Positions 9,656-19,467 of a stretch of DNA of 64,000 bases are shown here, piece by piece. This stretch comes from Janthinobacterium agaricidamnosum NBRC 102515 = DSM 9628 (GTDB taxonomy: Bacteria; Pseudomonadota; Gammaproteobacteria; Burkholderiales; Burkholderiaceae_D), in the NCBI RefSeq assembly GCF_000723165.1, contig NZ_HG322949.1:585134-649133 (forward strand), read 5' to 3'. A program made the translations under genes and the position numbers. A model generated the notes under the pieces. The model searched no databases. It was given only the letters and a program-made list of their open reading frames with translations, and was not told where the DNA came from. Within the stretch, counting starts at the first letter, position 1. Each line of letters begins with the position of its first letter.

Positions 9656-9738
9656 TATCGCTTGTGACGAATTTTACCCACGCGTTGTACAAAGCGTTAT
9701 TCAAGGCCGAGCAGGCCGACAAAGGCTGAAAGAACATC

Positions 9739-10842
9739 ATGGACGACAAAAAAGCGGTAGTACCCGCATCTGAAAAGGCCAAGGCGCTTGCCGCCGCACT
9801 GGCGCAAATCGAGAAGCAGTTCGGCAAAGGTTCGGTCATGCGGATGGATTCCAGCGCGCCGATCGAAGAAGTGCAAGTCGTATCGACCGGTTCGCTCGGC
9901 CTGGATATCGCGCTGGGCGTCGGCGGCTTGCCGCGCGGCCGCGTGGTGGAAATCTACGGCCCTGAATCGTCGGGCAAGACCACGCTGACGCTGCAAACCA
10001 TCGCCGAAATGCAAAAGCTGGGCGGCACCTGCGCCTTTATCGATGCCGAGCACGCGCTCGATGTCGGCTATGCCCAAAAACTGGGCGTCAACCTGCATGA
10101 ATTGCTGATCTCGCAGCCGGACACCGGCGAACAGGCACTGGAAATCTGCGATGCGCTGGTCCGTTCGGGCAGCGTCGACCTGGTCGTCATCGACTCGGTG
10201 GCGGCCTTGACGCCACGCGCCGAGATCGAAGGCGACATGGGCGATTCGCTGCCAGGCTTGCAAGCCCGTTTGATGTCGCAAGCATTGCGCAAGCTGACCG
10301 GCTCGATCAACCGCACCAATACGCTGGTCATCTTCATCAACCAGATCCGCATGAAGATCGGCGTCATGTTCGGCAGCCCGGAAACCACTACCGGCGGCAA
10401 TGCCTTGAAATTCTACGCTTCCGTGCGCCTGGATATCCGCCGCACCGGCTCGATCAAATCGGGCGATGAAGTGATCGGTAATGAAACCAAGGTCAAGGTC
10501 GTCAAGAACAAGATCGCGCCGCCATTCAAGGAAGCGCATTTCGATATCCTGTACGGCGCAGGCACCTCGCGCGAAGGCGAAATCCTCGACCTGGGTTCGG
10601 ACGCGAAAATCGTCGAAAAATCCGGTTCGTGGTACAGCTACAACGGCGAACGCATCGGCCAGGGCAAGGATAACGCCCGCGCCTTCCTGCAAGAGCGTCC
10701 GGCGCTGGCGCGCGAAATTGAAAACAAGGTGCGTGCTTCGCTGGGCGTGCGCGAACTGCCGCCGCTGGCTGCCGACAAGGCGGATAAAGCGGACAAGGCC
10801 GACAAGGCGGAGGCCGCCGCCAAACTGAAAGCGGTGGAATAA
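9739..10842 (+). CDS. recA: recombinase RecA
   Basis: RecA binds single-stranded DNA, drives strand exchange and triggers LexA self-cleavage. The 367-residue protein shows the Walker A loop GPESSGKT (74-81), the VIDSVAAL Walker B region, the L2 loop segment [21 protein letters not shown] and the conserved [14 protein letters not shown]. The start ATG at 9739 gives the family's normal N-terminus. The C-terminus carries four tandem Ala-Asp-Lys units rather than the usual acidic tail. An SOS box precedes the gene and recX follows by 155 bases, the usual pairing. Confidence 0.98.
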   Translation: MDDKKAVVPASEKAKALAAALAQIEKQFGKGSVMRMDSSAPIEEVQVVSTGSLGLDIALGVGGLPRGRVVEIYGPESSGKTTLTLQTIAEMQKLGGTCAFIDAEHALDVGYAQKLGVNLHELLISQPDTGEQALEICDALVRSGSVDLVVIDSVAALTPRAEIEGDMGDSLPGLQARLMSQALRKLTGSINRTNTLVIFINQIRMKIGVMFGSPETTTGGNALKFYASVRLDIRRTGSIKSGDEVIGNETKVKVVKNKIAPPFKEAHFDILYGAGTSREGEILDLGSDAKIVEKSGSWYSYNGERIGQGKDNARAFLQERPALAREIENKVRASLGVRELPPLAADKADKADKADKAEAAAKLKAVE

Positions 10843-10997
10843 ACCTGCCAGTTTGCCCATTCGTTTGAATGCGTGACACCGGTCGTTGCAGCTTGGCCGG
10901 GCTAGAATATCAATCGCCGCCTTGCTCACGCACGGTGGCGATTGTGCTATCTGAACTATCTGAGTTTTGAGCTATTTGTATTATTGAGGGCAGGTTT

Positions 10998-11453
10998 ATG
11001 GCAGCGGTACAACTGAGCCTGAAAGGGCGCGCGCTGCGGTTTTTATCGATGCGCGAACACAGCCGGATGGAATTGAAGCGCAAGCTGGAGCGTCATGCGC
11101 AAGAGGGCGACGATGTCGAAGCCTTGCTCGACAATCTGGAAGCGAACAACTGGCTGTCGCAAGAGCGTTTTTCCGAGTCGCTGATACACCGCCGTTCCGC
11201 GCGCTTCGGCAATAGCCGCATCGTCGCCGAATTGCAAAGCCATGGCATCGGCGGTGAGGCATTGCAAGAGTTAAAGGCTGGCCTGGCAGAAGACGAAACC
11301 GCGCGCGCCTGCGAGGTCTGGCGCCGCAAGTTCGGCACGGTGGCCAAGGATGCGGAACAGCGCAGCAAGCAAATGCGCTTTTTGATGCAGCGCGGCTTTT
11401 CGCAGCGCGCGGTACAAGTGGCGCTCAAAGGGCTGGAACCGGAAGACGAATAA
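10998..11453 (+). CDS. recX: RecA regulator RecX
   Basis: RecX binds RecA filaments and blocks their extension. The 151-residue protein has the family's three-helix repeats, seen in [44 protein letters not shown] and [16 protein letters not shown]. The ATG at 10998 is preceded by a GAGGGCAGG ribosome-binding sequence. It lies 155 bases after recA without an obvious terminator between them, so cotranscription by readthrough is plausible. Confidence 0.95.
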   Translation: MAAVQLSLKGRALRFLSMREHSRMELKRKLERHAQEGDDVEALLDNLEANNWLSQERFSESLIHRRSARFGNSRIVAELQSHGIGGEALQELKAGLAEDETARACEVWRRKFGTVAKDAEQRSKQMRFLMQRGFSQRAVQVALKGLEPEDE

Positions 11454-11563
11454 TACTTATTTGGCCGTCAGGGCATGGAATCGGATATTCTTGGTTGGGG
11501 TAATGCTGATCCATCATGCTTAGCCAACACATCTGTCTCCCCAAACCATGACAGGAGCCGCAC

Positions 11564-13102
11564 ATGACTGACTGGCGCGCCGGTTATACCGCCGATATCG
11601 GCTATACCTATGGTTATTACAGCGAACTCAACCCGCTGCGGCTGCAACTGGTGTTGCTGGCGGCCGGCCTGGTCCCGCCGCAGAACGGCACGGCTTGCGA
11701 ACTCGGTTTTGGCCAGGGTATCAGCGTCAACATCCACGCCGCCGCCTCTGCCACACGCTGGTTTGGCAACGACTTCGATCCGGCTCAAGCGGCTTTTGCG
11801 CAAGAACTGGCAGCCGCCTCGGGCGCTGGCGCTGTTCTGTCCGACGAATCGTTCGAGCAATTTTGCCATCGTCCCGATTTGCCGGACTTCGACTATATTT
11901 GCCTGCATGGCATCTGGAGCTGGATTTCCGATCACAACCGGGCCGTCATCGTCGATTTCCTGCGCCGCAAGCTGAAAGTGGGCGGCGTGGTGTATATCAG
12001 CTACAACACGCAGGCGGGTTGGGCGGCGATGACGCCGATGCGCGACTTGATGGCGGAACATGGCCGCACCATGAGCGCGCCGGGCCAGCCGCTTGCCGGC
12101 CGGGTCGATGGCGCGCTGGACTTTATCGAACGCATGGCGGCAATCCAGCCGCGCTACCTGTTGGCCAATCCGCTGCTGGCCGAACGGCTGGCCAGGCTCA
12201 GGCAGCTGGATTCGACCTATCTGGCGCATGAATATTTCAACCAACACTGGCAGCCGATGTCGTTTTCGGCGACTGCGCTCATGCTGGAATCGGCCAAGCT
12301 GACATTTGCCGTGTCGGCGCTCTACACCGACCATATCGAGATGCTGAACCTGACGCCCGAGCATCAGCAATTCCTGTCGGGCATAGCCGACGCCAACTTT
12401 CGCCAGACCACGCGCGATTTCCTCGTCAACCAGCAATTCCGCCAGGATTATTGGGTCAAGGGGGCGCGCCGCTTGAGCGAGATCGAGCAAATGGCCGCCC
12501 TGCGTCAGCTACGTTTCTTGCTGGCGATGCCAAGAGAAAATATCGTGATGACGGTGCAGGGCGCGCTGGGCACCGCCGCGATGGACCCGGCCGTGTATGG
12601 GGCGCTACTCGATGTGCTGCAAGATCACCGTATCCACAGCATCGCCGAACTGGAGCAGGACTTGCGCGGCAGCCAGCTCGACTTCCGGATGCTGTTGCAG
12701 GCGATCGTTATCCTGGCCAGCAAAGGCTGTCTGCTGGCGGTGCAGGATGACGAGCTGATCAAAAAAGCCTGGGGACCGTCGGAAAAATTGAACCGGTATT
12801 TGATTGGCAAGGCGCTGGTGCGCAGCGATTTGACGACTTTGGCCAGTCCGGTCACCGGCGGCGGTTTTGTTGTATTGCATCTGCAACAGCTGTTTTTGCT
12901 TGCAAAAGACCAGGGCCGCCAGACACCCGAGCAGTGGAGCTTGTTTGCGTGGCAGGCATTGTCTGCAATGAAACAAACCATGGTCGTTGATGGTGTGGTC
13001 TTGTCGACCGAGCAAGAAAACCTGGCTGAAATCCGCTCCCATGCGCAGTATTTTAGCGACACTGTCTTGCCGGTCCTGGGCGCGCTGGGTATTGCTGCCT
13101 AG
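11564..13102 (+). CDS. class I SAM-dependent methyltransferase with PKMT-type regulatory domain
   Basis: The N-terminal half (about residues 1-230) is a Rossmann methyltransferase, with the SAM loop CELGFGQGISVNIH, an acidic turn in GNDFDPAQAAFA and the DYICLHGIWSWI strand. The remainder matches the methyltransferase regulatory domain of rickettsial protein-lysine methyltransferases, in which helical middle and C-terminal lobes hold the substrate. A protein substrate is therefore possible, but the target here is unknown. The start ATG has a good AGGAG site upstream. The gene sits alone after recX, with no partner that would suggest a pathway. Confidence 0.8.
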   Translation: MTDWRAGYTADIGYTYGYYSELNPLRLQLVLLAAGLVPPQNGTACELGFGQGISVNIHAAASATRWFGNDFDPAQAAFAQELAAASGAGAVLSDESFEQFCHRPDLPDFDYICLHGIWSWISDHNRAVIVDFLRRKLKVGGVVYISYNTQAGWAAMTPMRDLMAEHGRTMSAPGQPLAGRVDGALDFIERMAAIQPRYLLANPLLAERLARLRQLDSTYLAHEYFNQHWQPMSFSATALMLESAKLTFAVSALYTDHIEMLNLTPEHQQFLSGIADANFRQTTRDFLVNQQFRQDYWVKGARRLSEIEQMAALRQLRFLLAMPRENIVMTVQGALGTAAMDPAVYGALLDVLQDHRIHSIAELEQDLRGSQLDFRMLLQAIVILASKGCLLAVQDDELIKKAWGPSEKLNRYLIGKALVRSDLTTLASPVTGGGFVVLHLQQLFLLAKDQGRQTPEQWSLFAWQALSAMKQTMVVDGVVLSTEQENLAEIRSHAQYFSDTVLPVLGALGIAA

Positions 13103-13446
13103 CCATATTTTACGGTCATGGCCTGACACTATGCTGCGCTGCCGTAGCCCTGAAATAGCGCGTGCTTGCGGGGTGTACTCGGGGTTTGCCAAGGTCTTGC
13201 CAGCGCATATCTCTTATCATTTTCAGTGATGAAGGATGGTTGATTCATTTATTTCATCTATAATTTGAAATGCTTTTATCAAAGCAATAAAAAATTATGT
13301 TGCGGCGCAACCTGCGCCGCTTGTGCTACACTTTTGGGGTTTTTGCAGCGCCGCAGGTGCGGTTGTTGTTCGTAGAAGCTGCGAACAACGTGCTTTACGC
13401 ACATGGCTGCTTACTAATTATCGCCGCGTTAAGCGGTATCGGTCTT
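13103..13446. other. 344-base intergenic region with a GC-rich hairpin
   Basis: I see no gene here. An AT-rich stretch at about 13210-13300 is likely promoter DNA for the next gene. A perfect 8-bp stem, GCGGCGCA (13302-13309) with TGCGCCGC (13313-13320), follows it. The open frame that starts at 13297 is probably not translated before 13447, because its first 50 residues do not resemble the family that follows. Confidence 0.5.
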
Positions 13447-14007
13447 ATGCCCCTGTCCAGTCCAGTTTCCCGGCGCGCCCTACGGCACACCCGCGTGATT
13501 GACGTCCAAGCGTTTTCGCGCGACGACGGCTTGTGGGATATTGACGCCCATCTTACCGATATCAAGCATTTTGACGCCAGGCTGGCATCGGGCCCGCGCG
13601 CCGCAGGTCTGCCGCTGCACGATCTCCATTTACGTATCACCGTCGATCTGGACATGACCATCGTCGATGCCGAAGCCGCATCCGAGGCCGTGCCTTATCC
13701 GGGTTTTTGCGATACCATCGGCCCCGCTTACAAGGCGCTGATCGGTTTGAATCTATTGAAGAATTTCCGCCGCGACTTGAAACAGCGCCTGGCGGGAATC
13801 GCCGGCTGTACCCATCTGACCGAACTGGCGCAAGTCTTGCCGACTGCGACAGTACAGGCATTTGCCGGCGATGTCTGGTCGACCCGCGACGGCGCGAATG
13901 CTGAATTGCCGCATGAACAGCCGTTTCAACTCGACAAGTGTCACGCCTTGCGCCTCGATGGCAAGGCGGTGGCGCAGTATTACCCGCGCTGGGTAGCCAA
14001 AGAGTGA
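13447..14007 (+). CDS. DUF2889 domain protein
   Basis: This 186-residue protein belongs to the DUF2889 family, whose function is unknown. It begins MPLSSPVSRRALRHTRVIDV and contains DGLWDIDAHLTDIK, DLHLRITVDLDMTIVDAEA and the CTHLTELAQVL segment, all typical of the family. The ATG at 13447 gives the usual PVSRR N-terminus; longer frames add an unlikely hydrophobic leader. It is placed just before sucC but is separated from it by 78 bases, and nothing indicates a link with the TCA cycle. Confidence 0.85.
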   Translation: MPLSSPVSRRALRHTRVIDVQAFSRDDGLWDIDAHLTDIKHFDARLASGPRAAGLPLHDLHLRITVDLDMTIVDAEAASEAVPYPGFCDTIGPAYKALIGLNLLKNFRRDLKQRLAGIAGCTHLTELAQVLPTATVQAFAGDVWSTRDGANAELPHEQPFQLDKCHALRLDGKAVAQYYPRWVAKE

Positions 14008-14085
14008 CCCTGGCGTATTGTTTTTCCTGTTTTTTTAGCACTATTAACCGTATTTTTACAAATCAGCATCAGAAGGGAAGCCAGC

Positions 14086-15255
14086 ATGAAAATCCATGAG
14101 TATCAAGGCAAAGAAATCCTCCGGAAATACGGAGTGACGGTACCACGCGGTATCCCGTGCTTGTCCGTTGAAGAAGCAGTCAAGGCTGCCGAAACCCTGG
14201 GCGGTCCGGTATGGGTCGTCAAGGCCCAAATCCACGCGGGCGGCCGCGGTAAAGGCGGCGGCGTCAAAGTTGCCAAGTCGCTGGAACAAGTCAAGGAATA
14301 TGCTGAGCAAATCCTGGGCATGCAGCTGATTACGCACCAAACCGGTCCTGAAGGCCAAAAAGTACGTCGCCTGCTGATCGAAGAAGGCGCGGACATCAAG
14401 AAAGAACTGTACGTGTCGATGGTCACCGACCGCGTTTCGCAACGCGTGGTGTTGATGGCTTCCTCCGAAGGCGGCATGGACATCGAAGAAGTCGCTGAAT
14501 CGCATCCGGAACTGCTGCACTCGATCGCCATCGACCCTTCCGTCGGCCTGACCGATGCCGAAGCCGACGCGATCGCCGCCAAGATCGGCGTGCCTGCCGA
14601 ATCGATCGTCGATGCGCGCGTGAACCTGCAAGGCCTGTACAAAGCCTACTGGGAAACCGATTCGTCGCTGGCCGAAATCAACCCATTGATCTTGACCGGT
14701 TCGGGCAAGGTCATCGCGCTGGACGCCAAGTTCAACTTCGACGCGAACTCGCTGTTCCGCCAGCCAGACATCATGGCTTACCGCGACCTGGACGAAGAAG
14801 ATCCAGCTGAAGTCGAAGCATCGAAATTCGATCTGGCTTACATCTCGCTCGACGGCAACATCGGTTGCCTGGTGAACGGCGCCGGCCTGGCCATGGCGAC
14901 CATGGACACCATCAAGCTGTTCGGCGGCGAGCCTGCCAACTTCCTCGACGTCGGCGGTGGCGCCACGGCTGAGAAAGTGACCGAAGCGTTCAAGATCATG
15001 TTGAAAAACCCAGGCTTGAAAGCCATCCTGGTCAACATTTTCGGCGGCATCATGCGTTGCGACGTGATCGCCGAAGGCGTGATCGCCGCGTCGAAAGCCG
15101 TTTCCCTGCAAGTACCGCTGGTGGTGCGCATGAAGGGCACCAACGAAGATCTGGGCAAGAAGATGCTGGCTGAGTCCGGTTTGCCTATCATCGCGGCCGA
15201 TACCATGGAAGATGCAGCGAAAAGTGTTGTCGCCGCTGCTGCAGGTCAAGCTTAA
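14086..15255 (+). CDS. sucC: succinate-CoA ligase, beta subunit
   Basis: SucC forms, with SucD, the TCA-cycle enzyme that converts succinyl-CoA to succinate with nucleotide triphosphate formation. The 389-residue protein begins [17 protein letters not shown] and has the ATP-grasp segments [18 protein letters not shown] and [11 protein letters not shown], and the C-terminal [14 protein letters not shown]. The ATG at 14086 follows an AGAAGGGA ribosome site. sucD begins 13 bases after the stop, so the two are an operon. Confidence 0.98.
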   Translation: MKIHEYQGKEILRKYGVTVPRGIPCLSVEEAVKAAETLGGPVWVVKAQIHAGGRGKGGGVKVAKSLEQVKEYAEQILGMQLITHQTGPEGQKVRRLLIEEGADIKKELYVSMVTDRVSQRVVLMASSEGGMDIEEVAESHPELLHSIAIDPSVGLTDAEADAIAAKIGVPAESIVDARVNLQGLYKAYWETDSSLAEINPLILTGSGKVIALDAKFNFDANSLFRQPDIMAYRDLDEEDPAEVEASKFDLAYISLDGNIGCLVNGAGLAMATMDTIKLFGGEPANFLDVGGGATAEKVTEAFKIMLKNPGLKAILVNIFGGIMRCDVIAEGVIAASKAVSLQVPLVVRMKGTNEDLGKKMLAESGLPIIAADTMEDAAKSVVAAAAGQA

Positions 15256-15268
15256 TTAAGGAATCAAC

Positions 15269-16150
15269 ATGTCCATTCTGATCAATAAAGATACCAAAGT
15301 CGTTACCCAAGGGATTACCGGCAAGACCGGCCAATTCCACACCCGCATGTGCCGCGACTACGCGAACGGCAAAGCCGCTTTCGTGGCTGGCGTGAATCCG
15401 AAGAAAGCCGGCGAAGATTTCGAAGGCATTCCTATTTTCGCCAACGTGACCGAAGCGAAAAAAGAAACCGGCGCCAACGTGTCGGTGATTTACGTGCCGC
15501 CAGCAGGCGCGGCAGCGGCGATCTGGGAAGCCGTCGAAGCTGAAATGGATCTGGCCATTTGCATCACCGAAGGCATTCCCGTGCGTGACATGATGGCGTT
15601 GAAAGACCGCATGGCGAAAGCCGGCAGCAAAACCTTGCTGCTGGGCCCTAACTGCCCAGGCCTGATCACCCCGGATGAAATCAAGATCGGCATCATGCCA
15701 GGCCACATCCACAAACAAGGCCGCATCGGCGTGGTATCCCGTTCGGGCACCCTGACCTATGAAGCTGTCGGCCAATTGACCGCGCTGGGCCTGGGCCAGT
15801 CGTCGGCAGTCGGCATCGGCGGCGACCCGATCAACGGTCTGAAGCACATCGACGTCATGAAGATGTTCAATGACGATCCTGATACCGACGCGGTCATCAT
15901 GATCGGCGAAATCGGCGGTCCGGACGAAGCCAACGCTGCGTATTGGATCAAAGACAACATGAAAAAACCGGTGGTCGGCTTCATCGCCGGCGTAACCGCT
16001 CCTCCGGGCAAGCGCATGGGCCACGCCGGCGCGCTGATCTCCGGCGGCGCCGATACCGCACAAGCCAAACTGGAAATCATGGAAGCTTGCGGCATCACCG
16101 TCACCAAAAACCCGTCCGAAATGGCGCGTCTGTTGAAAGCGATGCTGTAA
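15269..16150 (+). CDS. sucD: succinate-CoA ligase, alpha subunit
   Basis: SucD binds CoA and carries the phosphohistidine of succinyl-CoA synthetase. The 293-residue protein starts MSILINKDTKVVTQGITGKTG and contains GPNCPGLITP, SRSGTLTYEAV and the active-site region GHAGALISGG, with the phospho-acceptor His in MGHAGA. A GGAATCAAC spacer precedes the ATG. It is the last gene of the sucCD operon and ends at a T-run terminator. Confidence 0.98.
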   Translation: MSILINKDTKVVTQGITGKTGQFHTRMCRDYANGKAAFVAGVNPKKAGEDFEGIPIFANVTEAKKETGANVSVIYVPPAGAAAAIWEAVEAEMDLAICITEGIPVRDMMALKDRMAKAGSKTLLLGPNCPGLITPDEIKIGIMPGHIHKQGRIGVVSRSGTLTYEAVGQLTALGLGQSSAVGIGGDPINGLKHIDVMKMFNDDPDTDAVIMIGEIGGPDEANAAYWIKDNMKKPVVGFIAGVTAPPGKRMGHAGALISGGADTAQAKLEIMEACGITVTKNPSEMARLLKAML

Positions 16151-16181
16151 TCACGGCATGCTGGTAAGGCAGTGACAAGAA

Positions 16182-16207
16182 GGGGAGCCAGGCGCTTCCC
16201 TTTTTTT
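16182..16207 (+). terminator. intrinsic terminator after sucCD
   Basis: A 7-bp stem (GGGGAGC / GCTTCCC, one G-T pair) with a CAGGC loop is followed directly by seven T residues. Confidence 0.8.
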
Positions 16208-16226
16208 ATGCGTTGGCCGGGTTGGC

Positions 16227-16305
16227 GCTGACAAAATTTGTCAGCCCTGCCAATTTACGGCGATGAGTGACATTTTACGGCGGCTGCATGTGACGAAAAA
16301 CGTCA
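16227..16305. promoter_or_regulatory. palindromic TGAC/GTCA sites upstream of the pilin promoter
   Basis: GCTGACAAAATTTGTCAGC (16227-16245) is a perfect 19-base palindrome. TGACGAAAAACGTCA (16291-16305) is a second palindrome with the same TGAC half-site. A lone TGACATTTTA lies between them at 16268. They sit about 45-120 bases before a sigma-54 promoter, where an enhancer-binding protein would act. PilR is the likely binder because PilR activates pilA in related bacteria, but the regulator is not in the window. Confidence 0.55.
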
Positions 16306-16346
16306 GTGGTGGAGCTTTTTCCGCGCTTTATGCCTGCGAAAAAGGC

Positions 16347-16362
16347 TGGCACGCTGTTTGCT
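16347..16362 (+). promoter_or_regulatory. sigma-54 (RpoN) promoter of pilA
   Basis: TGGCACG-CTGT-TTGCT matches the -24/-12 consensus TGGCACG-N4-TTGCW exactly, with correct spacing between the invariant GG and GC. It lies 49 bases before the pilin ATG. Sigma-54 control of type IV pilin genes is established in Pseudomonas and relatives. Confidence 0.88.
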
Positions 16363-16410
16363 AATACTCCTGTGATACAGCAGTTCCCTGACCTCACACT
16401 GGAGTAACAC

Positions 16411-16911
16411 ATGAAATCGATGAAATCCTTTAAGCAACAATCCCAGGCCGGCTTTACGCTGATCGAATTGATGATCGTCGTGGCGATTATCGGTATTCTG
16501 GCTGCAGTTGCGATTCCACAGTACACCAATTACACCACCAAAGCCAAGGTCGGCAATGCATTGGCCGCTGCTGATCCGTTGAAAACTGCGGTGGCGATGT
16601 GCTTGCAAGAAAACGGTGGTACCAAGACTGCTTGTAATACCCCTACCGATGCAACGGCTCCTTCCACTATTCCTTTATTCAGCGCAACCAAGGAAGTTGC
16701 TAGCGCCAAGGTAACCAATAGTGTCATCGAACTGACTTTCGCGGCGGACGTTGGTACCGGCGTAAGCAGTTCGACAGTTACTTTTTCGCCTAATATCGGC
16801 ACCAGCAGCGTAACGTGGGAAATTGCTACCACCGCTACTAATCCAGCGGCCGTGGATGCAATCAAGAAAAATAGTGTAGCTGCTGCAGGCGCTGGCGGTG
16901 CGGGTGGTTAA
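16411..16911 (+). CDS. pilA: type IV major pilin (prepilin)
   Basis: The 166-residue prepilin has a 14-residue basic leader ending in Gly, then [20 protein letters not shown] with the conserved Glu at mature position 5. PilD would cleave before the Phe and methylate it. The C-terminal part is small and rich in Thr, Ser and Ala. Its two cysteines lie about 12 residues apart (AMCLQ and TACNT) rather than in the usual C-terminal disulfide loop. The protein ends in a Gly/Ala-rich tail. The gene is monocistronic, with a sigma-54 promoter and its own terminator. It is expected to build pili for twitching, adhesion or DNA uptake. Confidence 0.92.
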   Translation: MKSMKSFKQQSQAGFTLIELMIVVAIIGILAAVAIPQYTNYTTKAKVGNALAAADPLKTAVAMCLQENGGTKTACNTPTDATAPSTIPLFSATKEVASAKVTNSVIELTFAADVGTGVSSSTVTFSPNIGTSSVTWEIATTATNPAAVDAIKKNSVAAAGAGGAGG

Positions 16912-16948
16912 TAGCAAGTTTGGCATGTAGCTCTTTGCCAAGTACAAA

Positions 16949-16977
16949 AACCAGGCCAATCCAGCCTGGTTTTTTTT
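16949..16977 (+). terminator. intrinsic terminator after pilA
   Basis: An AACCAGGC / GCCTGGTT stem with a CAATCCA loop runs into a tract of eight T residues. Confidence 0.88.
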
Positions 16978-17002
16978 CGCCCATTTAAATGAGCTGGATG
17001 AG

Positions 17003-17209
17003 CTAAACGATCTTTTGCCGATCCGCAATCAACGCTTCATACGTCAAATTCTGCAGCATCGTGTAATGGGTCGGCTCCAGGTCGATGAATTGCACGCCAT
17101 AGGTAAACACTTCTTGTTGCCTGGAACTGGCGGTTTTGAGTACGCTGACGTTCTGGGCCGTGGCGCGTGCGTGGGTGCGGATTTCATGGCCATTCGGCGG
17201 CTCCAGCAT
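17003..17209 (-). pseudogene. remnant of a PilZ-domain protein (C-terminal end)
   Basis: The 68-residue frame resembles only the last part of a PilZ domain: YGVQFIDLEPTHYTMLQNLTYEALIADR is the usual final strand and helix. The N-terminal RxxxR and DxSxxG c-di-GMP-binding motifs are absent. Upstream, the frame meets a TAG after about 9 codons, within the end of moaC. I read it as a leftover fragment of a larger PilZ gene lying between moaC and pilA. A small expressed protein is possible but I see no ribosome site. Identification is by eye. Confidence 0.45.
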
Positions 17210-17223
17210 GTGCGGCGATTCGA

Positions 17224-17763
17224 TCAGGCGCCGCTATCCGCGTCCGTATCCGGCAGCGCGCTCCAGTCGCCCGACTTGCCGCCGTGTTTTTCCAGCACCC
17301 GGATATTGCTCATCACCATGCCGCGGTCGACCGCCTTGCACATATCGTAAATCGTCAGCAAGCCGATCTGCACCGCCGTCAGCGCTTCCATTTCGACGCC
17401 GGTCTTGCCGCTGGTTTCGACCTGGGCGCGGCAATGCACGCTGTTGTTGCCGATGTCGGTGTCGAAATCGACCGTCACGCGTGTCAGCGCCAGCGGGTGG
17501 CACAGCGGCACCAGGTCGCTGGTGCGCTTGGACGCCATGATCGCGGCGATGCGGGCAATCCCCAGCACGTCGCCTTTTTTTGCCGTACCGCCGACAATGA
17601 TGGCCAATGTCTCCGCTTGCATGCGGATGCTGCCGGCCGCCACCGCGATGCGCCTGGTGTCGGGTTTGCCGCCGACATCGACCATATGGGCCTGGCCGGA
17701 TTGATCGAAATGGGTCAGGTGCTGGGCTGCGCCGCTATCGTTGCTGTCGTTTGTACTTGTCAT
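17224..17763 (-). CDS. moaC: cyclic pyranopterin monophosphate synthase MoaC
   Basis: MoaC acts with MoaA to convert GTP into cyclic pyranopterin monophosphate, the first step of molybdenum cofactor synthesis. The 179-residue protein has [41 protein letters not shown] and the catalytic-site segment [26 protein letters not shown] chose the ATG at 17763; the longer frame would extend into the divergent promoter. Its N-terminus is slightly longer than usual, rich in Ser, Asn and Asp. No other moa gene is nearby. It diverges from the M48 protease gene. Confidence 0.96.
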   Translation of the reverse strand: MTSTNDSNDSGAAQHLTHFDQSGQAHMVDVGGKPDTRRIAVAAGSIRMQAETLAIIVGGTAKKGDVLGIARIAAIMASKRTSDLVPLCHPLALTRVTVDFDTDIGNNSVHCRAQVETSGKTGVEMEALTAVQIGLLTIYDMCKAVDRGMVMSNIRVLEKHGGKSGDWSALPDTDADSGA

Positions 17764-17831
17764 GAAAGAATAGGAATCGTAGGATCGGCGGCAACTGGTA
17801 ACAAAATATTTCACTTGCCGCAGAGGGGAAA

Positions 17832-19466
17832 GTGGGTCCGCTTACAGGGTATCATAGCATCGTGAAATCAAAACCGACCCTTATCCGCGCCAAGTTTTCA
17901 TCCAGATCGGGCGCCTTCCTTTCCTTGCGCGCGCCGCTGACGCTGGCCGCGCTGTTGCTGGCATCGCCAATCGCGCTGCCGGCGCAAACCCGTCCGGACG
18001 CGGCGCCGCCGCCAAACCTGCCGGCGCTGGGCGATACCGAACGGCAGGATTTGTCGCCCGCTTACGAGCGCAAGGTCGGCGAGGAAATCATGCGCGATTT
18101 GCGCGGCGACCGCGATTACATGGACGACGCGCCGATCCTGGAATACCTGAATAATTTCGGCAATGGCCTGGTGGCGGCGCGGCCCAGCGTGCGCGGCGAG
18201 TCGAATTACGATTTCTTCTTTTTCGCGGTGCGCGATCCGCAATTGAATGCGTTTGCCTTGCCCGGCGGCTTTATCGCGGTGCATTCGGCGCTGTTGCTGG
18301 CGGCCCAGAGCGAAGCCGAACTGGCGTCGGTGCTGTCGCATGAAATCGGCCACGTGGCGCAGCGCCATATCGCGCGCATGCTCGGGCAGCAACGGCAGGA
18401 CGCGTTGCTGCCGCTGGCCAGCCTGTTGCTGGCGGCGCTGGCGTCGCGCGCCGGCGGCGATGTGGCGATCGGCGTGTTTGCCGCCGGCCAGGGGCTGGCG
18501 ATCCAGCGGCAACTTAATTTCGGCCGCGACGCCGAACGCGAGGCGGACCGGATCGGCTTCCAGATCATGGGCGAGGCCGGTTTCGACACTACCGGCATGG
18601 TGGCGTTTTTCAGCCGCATGCAGGCCGCCAGCCGTTCGTATAGCGATTTGACGCCGGCGTATCTGCAAACCCATCCCTTGACCACCGAGCGCATCGCCGA
18701 TATCCAGGCGCGCATCCGCGAACAGCCTTATAAGCAACGTGCCGACAGTCTCGACTTTCATTTGGTGCGCGCCCGCGCGCGGGTGTTGCAGGATGAAAGC
18801 GCGCAAGCGCTGGTCGATGCGGCGACATTTTTCGATACCCAGTTGCAGCAGCAAAGCCGCTTCCAGGTGGCGGCCGCACAATATGGCCTGTCTTTCCTGG
18901 CCCTCAAAAAGGGCGACCTGGTCAAGGCGCAAAGCTTGCTGGACGCGGCCCGCAACACGCTCGATAAAGCGCCGAGCCCGGGTACCCTGGGCATGGCGGC
19001 CAAACCGGTGGCGAATGCGACCTTGACCGGACTGGGACTGGAAATCTTGCTGGCGCCGGGACAAAAGCCGGAAGTGGCGCAGCAAGCGCTGAAAGCGGCC
19101 GATGCGGCGCGCCAGCAATTTCCCTTGTCGCGCGGCATAGCGCGGCAATACGCGGAAGCGCTGGTCAATGCCGGCCAGCTGGAAAATGCGGAACGTTATT
19201 TGCGCGAGCAGGTGCAGTCGTACAAGGAAGAGCCGAAGCTGTTTGGCTTATTGGCCAAAACCTATGCGGCGCAAGGCAAGATAGCCTTGCAGCACATCGC
19301 GCTGGCGGAATCGTATGCCTTGAGCGGCGGCACCATGTCGGCGCTGGATCAATTAAATATCGCGCGCAAGAGCAAGGATGCGACTTTTTACGACATGGCG
19401 GTGATCGATGCCCGCGAACGCGAGTTGCAGCAGCGGCACCGCGACCAGGTCAAGGATCAGAAGTAG
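17832..19466 (+). CDS. exported M48 metalloprotease with TPR region (BepA-like)
   Basis: This is a periplasmic zinc metalloprotease of the BepA/YfgC type, a family that acts in outer-membrane protein and LPS assembly quality control. A basic N-terminus and the hydrophobic ASPIALPAQ region form a signal peptide. The catalytic motif [10 protein letters not shown] lies around residue 170, with the third ligand in AEREADRIG. The C-terminal half has TPR-like helices (for example [24 protein letters not shown]). The GTG at 17832 follows a GAGGGG site; a GTG at 17862 is an alternative start. The stop is one base from the stop of the convergent gene. Confidence 0.88.
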   Translation: MGPLTGYHSIVKSKPTLIRAKFSSRSGAFLSLRAPLTLAALLLASPIALPAQTRPDAAPPPNLPALGDTERQDLSPAYERKVGEEIMRDLRGDRDYMDDAPILEYLNNFGNGLVAARPSVRGESNYDFFFFAVRDPQLNAFALPGGFIAVHSALLLAAQSEAELASVLSHEIGHVAQRHIARMLGQQRQDALLPLASLLLAALASRAGGDVAIGVFAAGQGLAIQRQLNFGRDAEREADRIGFQIMGEAGFDTTGMVAFFSRMQAASRSYSDLTPAYLQTHPLTTERIADIQARIREQPYKQRADSLDFHLVRARARVLQDESAQALVDAATFFDTQLQQQSRFQVAAAQYGLSFLALKKGDLVKAQSLLDAARNTLDKAPSPGTLGMAAKPVANATLTGLGLEILLAPGQKPEVAQQALKAADAARQQFPLSRGIARQYAEALVNAGQLENAERYLREQVQSYKEEPKLFGLLAKTYAAQGKIALQHIALAESYALSGGTMSALDQLNIARKSKDATFYDMAVIDARERELQQRHRDQVKDQK

Positions 19467-19467
19467 T

